A stretch of 64,000 nt of DNA from Hawksworthiomyces lignivorus (lineage: Eukaryota > Ascomycota > Sordariomycetes > Ophiostomatales > Ophiostomataceae). The position numbers and the translations under genes are program-made. How positions within the stretch are numbered: the first letter of the stretch is position 1; each line of letters begins with the position of its first letter. The stretch lies in assembly GCA_002917075.1 (NCBI GenBank), contig NTMA01000005.1:744001-808000 (forward strand), given 5' to 3'. A model generated the notes under the pieces. It was not told the origin of the DNA and made no database searches. It saw only the letters and a program-made list of their open reading frames with translations. This document shows, piece by piece, positions 34,238 to 45,777 of this stretch.

Positions 34238-36806
34238 TGCAACAAAAGACAATATTTCGCGAGATGAAGAAGAGAGATCCTTTTGTAATATAGGGAAGAT
34301 TCCTTAACAGAGCCGACCTCTGGCGAATGTTGACTATGTCTTGTGTTTGGTCAGAAAGAGTCGTCGAGAATGGGTTGATACACGGTGATCGTAGAAGACA
34401 GTTCAATTTCTTGGAGATGTATGAAACGGGAATCACTGCATTAAATAAGCTATTGAAAACGAATGAAAATTAAGTAGAGATGTGAGAACAGGAATAGCAT
34501 CAAGATTGAAACGAGTGACAGAATGCAGAACGAACGGCGCTTATTTTGAGAGATGACGAGAGAAGCCAAGTCAAGTTCAGTCAGAGATGAAGATAAATGA
34601 TAAAAAGAGAAGGGAAATAAAAGACGTGCTGTTAAAAACAGTCCGCTATCAGTGGGCTAAAAGAAATAAGTCAACACTGCAGTATAATTAGCGAGAGAGA
34701 ACCTTTTCATGTAATGGTTTGAACATACCAGCAACTGGCCGGGAGGGAAATTACTTTGGAAAACCAAGAATCAGGCGGAAGTAGATATTGTCTCTCGTAC
34801 GTGGGCTTGCCTTCCGCGGCTCTATCCTTGAGTTGGTGACTTTTTTTCTTCACCTAATGACCCTGCTTTTTTTTAACAGAGCTGACACAATAGTGCAGAT
34901 CCAATGCCTACCTTGAAAGGCAAAAGCCCAGTGGTTTACTCCGAGTGTTTGATCTTTTCCCTCTATTCTAGGTATGACGCCGGCAGGACGATAGAAGCCC
35001 TAGCCACACTCTATTGAACAACATTCCCCGTAGCTAAAATAGCAACCCAGGATCATTTTGTTGCCAGTTTTACATCAGTAAATTCCAAACCCATTATTCC
35101 TCCTCCATTCTCACAGGAACATTGTGAAAGAATGGGTGTGGTGAGGGAAGAAGAGAACAGATCAAGAATCTAAACTTTGAAAGGTTATCTTTTCCTGGCC
35201 TATTCTATGCAACCAAACGGGTGAGCGCGTGAGCAGCAAGCATATATTTGTATCTTGTAGGAATCCAACAAGAGACGAAGCACCAGTGATGAAAACGTTG
35301 GCCAAACGGAAACATAAAACGTGCTGGATAAATGAATGAAATTTAAAGGCAATTCACTCCTAAAATAACGGAAGGATCTTATCATCATCCGGATGCCCGC
35401 GCGGATATTTTATTTCAATATTGCCCATTAAACGACGGCTCGATTTCTTATTCTTCGTACCTGATCTGCTAACCCGTGTCTTATCAAAATTTTAAATTTG
35501 ATCTATTTCACAGAATAAACTGGCAATAGACTTTTCTTCAGATAAAATAAATAAAAAAAGATAGTTCTCAAATCCTTTCAGGTACATTGTTTGCTATTTT
35601 CAGAAAAAAAAAAAAAAAGAAAGAAAGAAAACACGCATAAAAAAACCCTATCACAAAAAGCATGTGATGGACACATCCATCTAGTGTCCTAAATGCTCTG
35701 CCATCAACTTCTATTCTTTCATTATCATGATCATCTTTGTTCCGGACGTCACAGAGGCAATGTATTCCTCCTCTCGAACCCCACCCCCTCAAGGCAAGTA
35801 GACACATTGGCAAATATCTTCCTGGTTACGGGGTTTTCCCTTTTTCTTTTTCACTCTGTGAGTGACTTCCCCCTGTCCTTATTTATTTTAATAGATTGCT
35901 CAGTATTATATCAGCCAAACAGGAATTACTGAACCCGGATCCTTAAATATAGAATGATAAAATGTCCACAGTATAGCCCCAAAGGATTTGCGCTGAAAGG
36001 CTGCCTCTCTCACGCCACAAAACAAACGAATGCTAATATCAAGAGATAAGAAAAAGAAAACAAAAAGAGTTATGTTCCTGAATGGGCAGTCTCTTCTCTC
36101 CTTGTCCGACGATGCATCTACTCTCGGCTAAATGAGTTTAAGATACCATTATGTTATGGTCGCAACAAGGTGTAATATTATTGCAATGAATCTTATTTAC
36201 TTGTTTGCCCGGTATGATACTATACGATGGCAGCGTAAAACTGTAGACGGAAGGGGATAGCTAACCCAGCAACGCAGTTCATCCCACTCCATTTCTGGAA
36301 GTTCAACTCTATGGCTTAACTAAAAGATAAGCCACAATCATTCGCCAACTTACTTTCCGGGGACGTCTAAGGTCTTTGCTTAGAGGACGACCGTTGTCCA
36401 GATACACGCTGTGTTCAAAACTATAGGGAACGGGGCTTGTAGTGTCTGGCTTTCCTTCTAAGAGTAGAATACTAGATCTATAGGTGGTAAAATAGCGCTG
36501 TATGCAACTCTGACTTAGCGGTTGACTAAAACCATTTTTCTTCCAACTTTGAAGTAAGCTGTTATGACATCGAGGACTCAGCCTACACTCTCAAAATAAT
36601 GTAGCAGTAGGCAAAGAGAAATTTCAACGAACAATCGACATAGAGTAACGTGGCGTCACTTCCTGGCTCATTGAAATAAATAGAATTCTCAGCCCTAGAG
36701 TATCCTATAAGCTCGTCGCTACCTAACAGTATGTGCGTCTAGCAGTAGTCTTAAGGATATGACAGGACACCCGAAACTGCTAGTTGAATACCATATGATA
36801 GACTGA
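34238..36806. other. 2.6-kb intergenic region
   Basis: Upstream of the Cys-rich protein and downstream of BUB2, both on the minus strand. AT-rich, with an A14 run and a short GAAA repeat near 35606-35632 and several homopolymer runs. No gene or RNA recognised. Confidence 0.45.
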
Positions 36807-38512
36807 TCAGAGAGCATGGTTTACAATCTCTGCATATACGTCCCCTGGAAGTTTTCTAATAATGGTAAGAGTGACTCGCTTGATGGAGTCTGCTTGAAGA
36901 GCAGGGAATGATCTGAGAAGCTTGTTGGGACTATATCCTGAGTCAGTGATTGCCTAACAGGAGCGTACTACATTCTTATACCACTGGAAAATGGGAGAAA
37001 TAGGGGGGAAGGTGTGTTAGTTCGCAAAGGGGGCTGACCTTGGACTTGTGAGAATTTGATTACGTATCATCATCAGCTGTGCAACAATACACAAAATGTT
37101 GAGATGAGGTCCATACGCAAAAAGGAAGTCCCACAGCCGAAGGACTTCAGGGAGTGGTGGTGTGCAGGCGCACAAGGTGAGAACGGATGGAAATGCATAG
37201 ATCTCAGCGGAAAGATTTTTAGAGAGGAGGTAAAGGCTAAGTTTAGAGTCGACAATTGCAAGAACTTTGTCCACCAGAACCAAGCCCTTGTGCACACCGT
37301 CCATGGCACCGCGGATATAGCCAGGGCATTCCTTTGTCAGAAGATGGTGGAAAGCCACAAAAGCTTCCGCCTCGCTCCGCGCTGCGTAGAGGAATGGCGC
37401 TGCCAGAACATTCATTCCCTGGACATATGTCCCTGGTTCGGCTGATGCGCTAGTTTCAGAGCCTTCTGTAGTCAAGGTCCATGCCCGCGCTCGATTTTTT
37501 GCGGCAGGCGACGTGTTGGCAGATTGCGTCCCCGAAGTGACACTGCCACTCGCATTCAATATGCTTAGCACAGCTTGTGTGGGCGCATTTTCTTGAGAAG
37601 TCAGCGCTTGTTGCACAGCTGGTAAGGACTGGCGGGTTGTCGGTAGGGGCAGTTGAGAATGCTTTGCGTTCTTTTCCTCCCGTGCATCATGGAGTTTCCA
37701 AGCAATTGCGTTCAGAAGCCGTATTAAACTCGCCTCGCTGACGCGTCGACGAAACAGTGGATCAGTTGTGAGTGTTCGAAAGGTGTCGTTGCGGATTTTT
37801 GAGTAGGCGGGTGATGCTCCCCGGTGAACTAGGGAAAGATATGCATCTGTTTCTAATACAGGGCAGTCGAGAAGGATAAGCCAGACATATATCCGAGCAG
37901 AAGACTGGACGCGTTAGCAAATATTGACTGATAGCAAAAGCGCGGGATCTTCTTGATCTCTTGACTACGCCTTGTTTTGATATTGTCGCTTACCATGCCG
38001 TCACTGTCACTTTTTATACCTGTCTCTAAAATTTTCCACCGCAGGTTGTTGAGCGCACCAACCACGTCACCGTCTGGAGGACCGTCGCGGATTAAGCGGT
38101 CTATTGAAAGCGCATCTAAGGCTGGTGAGCGTCCCAGGAGGGGACGTCTGCTGGCACTAGCAGAAGCGCTGATCTGCTGGACGTTTGTGGCATCGCTGTT
38201 CGCACGCGCTCGCTGTGGCGAGTAGTTGGTTCCGCTGATGTTTCTACGTACAGGAGACGCAGAGCGCTGCTGCGGCTGCAACTGTAGCTGGACCTGTTGC
38301 TGCTGATGATGTTGTAATTGTTGCTGCTGTTGCTGAAGGCGCTGCTGAGAGATGATAGAAGAGAGGTTGGTAGCCTTTGCTCCGAGGTTGTGCGCCGACT
38401 GGAGCTTTCTAAGCGTCCGGTGACCGCTTGGTGATGGTGGAAGAGGATAGAGGGACGTTGGCGGAATGAGGGAGGGGATGGAAGAACCACCATCTTTGGC
38501 CGGACTTGGCAT
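36807..38512 (-). CDS. BUB2: Mitotic checkpoint GAP component Bub2 (TBC domain; Cdc16/ByrA)
   Basis: Three minus-strand exons: 37994-38512, 37039-37904 and 36807-36930. The total is 1509 nt, 502 residues, stop TGA. Residues 1-130 are a Gln/Ser/Pro-rich extension with repeated Gln blocks. The conserved part begins at NNLRWKILETGI, and the TBC domain follows: ARIYVWLILLDCP, YSKIRNDTFRTL with the arginine finger, YVQGMNVL with the glutamine finger, ECPGYIRGAM and LRLWDFLFAYGPHLN. The last exon gives NKLLRSFPALQA, a typical Bub2 C-terminus. With Bfa1 it inactivates the Tem1/Spg1 GTPase at spindle pole bodies and restrains mitotic exit or septation. Intron 2 has a GTCAGC donor; intron 1 has a clear GCTAAC branch point. 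A Ser/Thr-rich insert lies between the fingers. Confidence 0.93.
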
Positions 38513-39569
38513 GTTGTGTCAATGAGATGGCTTTTGGTCTTGGACGAAGGTGTGATCTTTGTGCTTATTCTATATACAAGTTAGGTATGAGGAGGAAGAC
38601 CACCGACGAGGAATAGACGACTCTAAGATGCAAGTACCTCAAGGAGACCATGCGAATAAAGACACGGGCAATAATGAATGTTTCTTTAGCAAATCTAAAA
38701 TCATTCGCAGTGCTGCGAGTCTCTATAATGAGAAGTTGTTGGCATTAGCGAGAGATGTTTTGCGGTTCATGAGTTTTATGATATGGTTGGATGCTGGTAC
38801 TCGTGAGACAAGTCGCGTTTTTTTCGCGATTGCTCCGCGTAGCCATGTACTTGTATGTATACTTTGTCGGGATAAGCAAGCCTGTATATGATGCCCCGCA
38901 GACACTCCCGGCAACAAACCAGCTCGTAGGATGGGGATTTCCTGGCAAGAGAAGGACGAGACATGGATGGGCACCTAATGGGCTTGGGGTATGTATGTAT
39001 GCAGTACTCTATTTAATAATTAATATGCAATCTCACCGTGGCATGTTACCCTTTACTTACATATGCTACCTTTTTCTACTCGTACATCTTCAGAATTAAC
39101 CCAAGGCTTAGTTAGTCCTAAAACCCACAGGCTTTTTTTTTTGCTTGAATATCTCAACTGCAGAGTCAGCCTCTACATCGCCGCATTTTGCCATTGTGGG
39201 TCTTCATTAGGCGATTATGATTGGTCTACACTTCAGTATCGCGTGCCCCGCCACTCGCCTTTCTTTCCCTCTCGTTCCCCGCCTTTGTTTCTCAGTTTCT
39301 TCCTCCTTCTTCTTCCTCTCTGATAATCTCCGTTTCTTTCCATCACAGCAACAATCAAGAACGCGTCTTCTGCAATCAAGTTTATATCCACGACTACATT
39401 CATTTTCCAACCGTCCCATGTTAGTACTGAATGACTTTACCAATATCCACAAATATCCTTCGTTTTCTTACCAAGTTGCATCGTCTTTTTTTCGCCAAAC
39501 CTGCTAACTCTCATTCACTAGAAAGCACAAAAACCTCTTCCCCCGAGTTTTGCAGAGAAAGCCGAGTTG
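38513..39569. promoter_or_regulatory. Divergent promoter region between BUB2 and eIF1
   Basis: 1.06 kb. Towards eIF1 there is an inverted CCAAT box (ATTGG, 39220-39224) followed by a C/T-rich plus-strand tract at about 39245-39420, a common arrangement for highly expressed fungal genes. The BUB2 side (38520-39100) shows no clear motif. Confidence 0.45.
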
Positions 39570-40592
39570 ATGTCAATCGAAAATCTCAAGATCAATGGTA
39601 CGCTCATTTTCTGAGAAACAAATATCCAAGTTGCAGTGCGTTTCACACGTGTTTGTGACGCGAGGACAACGTTTCTAACGGTTATTCGATTTCAAATCCA
39701 GACCCCTTCGCCGACGCCGACGAAGATACCGGACAATCGCAGGCCAAGCAACAGGAGTATCTCCATATTCGTATCCAACGTGCGTCGTCCCTTCGCTCTC
39801 TATTTTCCGATCCACGCCTTTGCCGGACCCTATCGCAAACTTTTGTGCTCTTATCAGTGGATCGAGAGCAGTAGTTGAACTGACCTTGGACACCAGAGCG
39901 CAATGGACGCAAGACCTTGACTACGGTCCAGGGCATTCCTCCCAAATTTGACCACAAGGTATATGAGACACGAGTTTCATCCAGTTCAGCTTACTGCTAC
40001 TCTTTATTTCATGCCTATAGACAAATATTGTAAGATATATGCTAACGTGACCCTGCAACAGAAAATCCTCAAGGTCATCAAAAAGGTGTGTGAATTTCTC
40101 CCTTAGCGTCTTGTAGCTGTCACACTAGATGTTTTCATGAAGAGAATACTAATCTTTTACAGGATTTTGGTTAGTCCTCTAGTCGAATCAAAAAGCCGGA
40201 GGGTCAACTGAATAGGTTCAGATCTAACTCGACTTCACAGCTTGCAATGGCACGATCATCTCTGCCGCCGAGTCGAAGGTGTGTGACTCGTCTTCTTTCC
40301 TGTCTTCGCTCACAAAAAGTAGCCAACCGCTAATAATATCTGCAGGGTATGGGCGAGGTGATCCAGCTCCAGGGCGACCAACGCAGCAAGATTCGTGAGT
40401 TTTCCTGTGTCTTGCATATATGGAAATTCTACATAGGAATACGTATATGACTGCTTCACACCAAGCGTCAACTATCGTATCCGTCCATTTTATGTTTCGA
40501 AATTCTAACTAGTCATGACAGGCGACTTTCTCATTGACAAAGTCAACGGGCTTGGTCTTGATGAGAAGACCATCAAAGTCCACGGATTCTAA
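39570..40592 (+). CDS. SUI1: Translation initiation factor eIF1 (SUI1)
   Basis: Eight exons: 39570-39597, 39702-39779, 39897-39958, 40062-40085, 40163-40169, 40241-40278, 40346-40394 and 40522-40592. They sum to 357 nt, 118 residues, stop TAA. Joined, they give the full eIF1: MSIENLKINDPF, IQQRNGRKTLTTVQGIP, ILKVIKKDFACNGT, GEVIQLQGDQRSKI and IKVHGF. eIF1 binds the 40S subunit near the P site and enforces AUG selection. Exon 5 is only 7 nt and supplies Asp-Phe plus the first base of Ala in the invariant KKDFACNG. Without it the frame is lost. Exon 4 is 24 nt. Introns are 67-127 nt, all GT-AG; the intron after the micro-exon uses a GTTAGT donor. The length is slightly above yeast Sui1. Confidence 0.94.
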
Positions 40593-43500
40593 GCCCACAC
40601 GCCATGCCGTGTCCCTAGTCCATACAATGGCAGCTCAAGGCAGCTTTTAGGAGAAAAGAACTCTTTTTCTTCGCCTTGGGGTTGTTTGCACGCTATTTTT
40701 TGATGCGCAAGCGTTTGGACGTGCTTCTGAACCACATTCTCTTGGAGGGCTGGTTCTGAAACGCAGCGGGCAAGTCGGCGTGGAGCTTCTGGTGGATACA
40801 ATAGGGTAAGAAACGAGAAGAGGTGACAAGCACCCTTAGTTCAAGAGCACCAATGGTTGATCTTCTCCTTTCTCTCATCCTTATTTCCTATTTCTCGAAG
40901 TGACGGAACATTGTGAAAGAGTCTCCTCGCGTGGTGATTTTGAAATCATGTCTCTCGTTACGCGTCCTGAATATATTTATAGACTAAGGTTTAGGGCAGC
41001 GCCATTCTCTAGAGACGGCATATCCTTTCTGTCAAGTATTTAAGGTATTGTTTGAACATAGAATGGGACAGCGGTCAAACCCGGAAATATCCGTACTCCA
41101 AGCAGCATTATATCTCTGCTTGGATCATGTGTCCATGTTGTGAACTGCAAGGTCGTGATAGTCAACGGCTAATGCCGTCGCAGAATATGAAGGAGTGCTT
41201 CAGGGTAGCGCACATTTTTGAACTTTAACGTGCGACTTGCCAGAGGTAAAGGCGACCGCGCCAAGCTGTCTTGTCCTAGGCTACCTGCACCAGCCAGGCA
41301 GTTGAACAGACTTGTGGAGGACACGTGCTCTTACACTGCATTAGGCAAACGACTAACATGGCCTCGCCCAGAGATTGAAATAAACCACATACAGACTTTC
41401 ATCTTTCATCGCTGACAAGTCACATGGGCAGGGCAGGTTGTTTCGTTTCTACTCCATGCTTCAAATATACTCGTTTGGCTTGATAGACGGCATCAACTCA
41501 CATCACAAGTGCGTTCTAGTTACCCCGGGGGGCGGGGGCAGGGGAGGTATGTTTGATTTCTATACTCGCAGCTTTTATTCATATGTATTTGATTTCTTTT
41601 TCTAGAAAAGCTCTATATGTAGGTCTTTGGCGCTGTGAGCTCTTGACACGAAAGGTTACCGTCCTTTCATTGACCCCCAACAAATGTAACTTAGGCTGCC
41701 AGCTTATGTACAAGACAATTTGAACTTTTTAACTTGATAAATATAATGTAGTAGTAGGGGCGAAGGCGGGAGTATGGCCAGGTACGAGATGTTTCATTTA
41801 ATTGGCGCGTTCACTCTCCCCAGAAACGAAAACCAGCTAGGATGAAGTAAACAATTACTGCGCAGGATTGACTATATGAATCAAAATATATACGCTCCGA
41901 CAACAAAATTCGGTATCCCACGGCCCAATACAAGAGGACTAGAGCTGGCAGTGTCCAATACAAACGTAATGTGGCGGCGGCCTGACGCTAGAAACATAAA
42001 CTGAGGCATCCCTGGCCTCTTGTGTCCCGTTGGATGTCGATCAAAGAGCTCAAGAATACAACGTACAAGTTAAGTCTGGTAACGAGCAGCTATGTAAAGG
42101 GACTCAGATAAAGTATTGGATTGTAACTTGAGTGCAAGGAGCTATTTCGACTGTTCTCCTCTCTACCCTCATGGTTTGGTCGCATGTCTTTGTTTTTTTT
42201 TCTTGAATGGCTTTTCTCGCAACTTACTTATTTCTCTTACGTAGTACTCATTTCCATTTATCATGTAATGCCTCTCGCTATTCTCAATTTTATTGGGGGT
42301 AGAGAGAGATCCGCCAGCAAAGAAGGGGGGGAGCGATTTCATCTCATCCTCAACATCACAGGGAAACCATCACAAAACTGTTGACCCCTGGTTCCAGCTA
42401 TGATATTTTCTTGATGCAGGGAGATATGTATCTATTGCACTTCTAGGTTTCCAGTTCCCCTACTCGTCACCCAAACACAATTTAGCGCGTGGAGTTGTTT
42501 TCTAGAAAAATGCTAGTATTTCTAGGCGAACGTCAAAATAGGAGCATGTGTTTTGCATCGCATGCACATGGGAAGAGTATTGTACTCTATATTTCTCTGG
42601 GCTGCCTTTGTTTTCGGGCAGTTTCCAAAAGGGGAAAGAGCGTAAGATTAGATATTATGAAGTACATATGGTTGGACTATAAAGGCCAAGGCGCCCGTGC
42701 CCCATAACATTACGCACAGCAGAAGACGTCTTCAAATACAAGTATTGGTACGAGGATATACTACAAAGGTTAGAGCAAGGAAGGTGCTTATCGGTAAAGG
42801 AAAGCAAATGAGTTTGGGCAGGGGAATTGAAGAAAAATGTCCAAAGTCCAAAATGCGAAGGACAGTATTTTTTTTTTTTTTTTTGGGTTAGACCCACCGA
42901 GCGTCGATGGTGTCACTGGATCCGTTGATGGCGCAAGAACAATTGACGAGCTTCTATTGGATGCCTTAGCCTAGTCTGGATTTCGGGCTGCGGTTTGCTG
43001 GTTGTGGGCGTGGGTTGGCGCCTTATTCGCTTCCCGCCTTTTTAGTCAAAGGGGCAAACAGGAAGAATAAGAAATGAGTAAAAGAATGAGAAAAGTGACC
43101 GCATGATACGCGCGGAGTATTTGACAGAAAGAAACCATTCCTCCAAGATCGGTTATACTGTAAAAATATTGCGAATCATCTCATCTCTGTGGTCGGCGAC
43201 TTGGTGTTTGCGTATATAAAAAATTGCTTTAAATCTTTGCCCCGACATGGTGTGGGCTTCCTCATACATAGTACTAGGATATCAGTCACCCAAGTCAATG
43301 TAGCAGAGATGTAAATAATCCTTGTGCGTAAAAATGAATGCATGCACAATTGCCATTGTCAATCTGTTTGCTCGTGGTCATTCAAATTGATCGAGATTTT
43401 CTAGAACTCATTAAGCAGGCGAATATGAACAACCTTGACAACAACTTCCTCGTAGCTGCCTTTCCCTTTATCTCCTCTTCTTATATTTTGCTTTTTTATT

Positions 43501-45777
43501 ATACCTTTCTCTTACTTGTGACATGCGAAGTTCTTGAAGCTCCTGCTGTCTTTGTCAATGATCCCTCTGCACCGTCATAAGAGCGTCTCCGCATCAGCTG
43601 AGAAGGCAGAACACCTGGATGCACTTACGAATAGCGGGAGTATGGGGGGAAACAAGCATAAACCGAATCACACACACGAGAAGACGATCCTTATGTCTAA
43701 TTATTAAAATAGAACGTATTTGGCTAGTGAACATCATTGGTTGTTAGGTGGTGTATGTCTGAAGAAATCCCCAGTTGACGCTAGGACGGTTTGGGGCGCT
43801 ACGAATATTGGGAAACGTTTGGGGAGAAAACGAAAGAAGAAGGCGCAGGATATTAAGTGGGAACGCGGGTACAAGAGAACTGAGGTTCTCAGATTCTGGA
43901 AGGCTAGGTGTGAAGTTTTGAGCAATAAATTGCTCGGGTATTGATGTTCATTGGCAGATCTTGGTTGTATGTATGTAATTGCTTGATTTTCTGTCTCACG
44001 CTGTCACGCGGAGTGTCTGCGTGAATTGTATTCTTATGTTATGGCGGCTTTGTATTAAGGTTTTAACTGCACCTCACGCTGTCTTTCAGCTTGAGCGGCA
44101 TACGCCTGAGAGCACAGAGCTGCTGTTGGGTTTAGAACGACGAGATGACTCGGAAAGTTGACTACGAAGGATTATGAAGCTTATTAGATATCTTCACAGT
44201 AGAAGAGCGCTCAATGAGAATGTGCACTCGGGAAAAAAATTCTCTGGCGAGCCCACCAGAGGAGGTATCTCTTGACGTAAGATACATACAATAGTAATTG
44301 ACGTGCGGAGTTAAAATAAGTACTTTACCGGTCACTATACAACGCCAGTGTTAGCCACCAAGCTCGCTTCCCCCGTTCGGAAGACCAGGCTTGCTTTGTC
44401 AGGGGGCACTTACACGATGGCGCAATGCGAGCTAACTGCAAAAGTTCCACTTCCATCCTCGACAACGTCTAGAAAGCCTGCCTGCTATTATGTTGGTCTG
44501 TCCTATCTCGCTTCTCTTTTGTGGGATGGTGGTTTCTTTTCTTTCTTTTCTCTTTCTATTCGTACTCTCTTGGTCTCTAACCCCTGGTTTGTTCCTTCAA
44601 TTCTTCTGTATTCGGGTGTTCTCTTTTGACGCTGCCTGGTCTGAGCATTCTTCCACCATTCTATTGCTCTCTGTCACCATCGACCGAGTCTTCAAACCTC
44701 TCTAAACTTGCCGTCAACCTCCTCTCAGGACACACAACCATACTTTTCTCGCCTTCTTCCTTTTTTTATTGTTTCTTGATAACATCCTGTCGTCAACAAA
44801 CGAGTCTTTTTCTTACAGCCACCTTCAGCTTCCTCTATCATTTGTCCTTCTATTACGACAGCAAAAAGAAACCCGAAGTTCTGCTCATGCAATAACCCAA
44901 GTTGAATGTCTAACACCACCAACCACTTAACTGTACCATTTCTCGTCACCACATCATTTCGGACTGTCCGCATGACGAGCTCTGCGCTGATTTAGCTCCA
45001 GAGCTCGTCTTCTCAATCTTCACATCTCACAGGCGAAAGCTGAGTGTGGGTGTGTTCGCCAAGCCTGTATTCTTTTCGCACTTTCTTGCCGGAACGAGCC
45101 TTATTGAGAGGCTTTTCTGTCTCTCTTTTCTCAGGATACTACGAGAGGAAGCATATTATACTTTCCTGACCAGGGTGTGATCGGCTAGCTTCTTGTATCG
45201 ATTACCTATTCGTTTCGTTCCCCTGAGGAGGATTTTCTGGGTCTTTCAGCCTTCGAATCTGTGTATTCGAGGGGTCTGCCCAAGAAGAAAATTCGCTAGA
45301 CTTGGTCTCAGTGTTGCATCTCCGCGTCTTGCCTTTCCCAACTTCCTAGAATTACGAGTAGAAAGAGCACATACTTCCCCTGTGCCTTCAACCTAATACG
45401 CCCAATTTCTCTTCCTCTCTCTTTTTGCTATCAACCCCCACTCCCGCACCTGCAAGCGCGCTGGTCTACCGTGGAGCTGGATCATTCTCTTTAACTTGGA
45501 CACTGGTGTTGTATTTGTTCTGGACTTGATTTATTTATTTTATTCCTACGGTCGCTCGCGCAAATTCCTATATATATTTGCCGTCGCCCCTGCGAACTTT
45601 CTCACCTCCATCCGTGAAGGCCATTCCATCTTGTCCTTCCTCATCCCCTCTGGTCCTCCCTTTCTGCATTTCCACTTTACCTCCTCAAGGAGGGGCAGTT
45701 TGTTTGAAATCCAGGATACCGAACGGTTTCTCTATTCCCAACAAACCTATTCCTTCCCCAAGTGGCCGCCTAGTATC
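40593..45777. promoter_or_regulatory. 5.2-kb intergenic region upstream of the sulfate permease
   Basis: The first 4 kb hold no recognisable gene. There is a G-rich block at 41524-41547, a long T run near 42869, and short frames without family features. From about 44490 to 45770 the plus strand is C/T-rich with many short upstream ATGs, consistent with a long leader of the permease gene. One near-match to the CYS3/MetR palindrome ATGRYRYCAT (ATGGCGCAAT, 44417-44426, one mismatch) lies about 1.35 kb before the start codon. Confidence 0.35.
41524..41547 (+). repeat. G-rich block, possible G-quadruplex
   Basis: A CCCC stretch followed by G runs of six, five, four and two bases separated by one or two bases. 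It lies in the 5.2-kb spacer downstream of eIF1. It could form a quadruplex on the plus strand; no gene context supports a specific role. Confidence 0.4.

Noticed and set aside
43720..43944. 74-codon Lys-rich plus-strand frame
   Set aside because: Starts at TTG. Composition is suggestive, but no family or splice support was found.
45496..45777. N-terminal extension of the sulfate permease
   Set aside because: The frame is open but has no ATG before 45778 and is composed of C/T-rich leader sequence.
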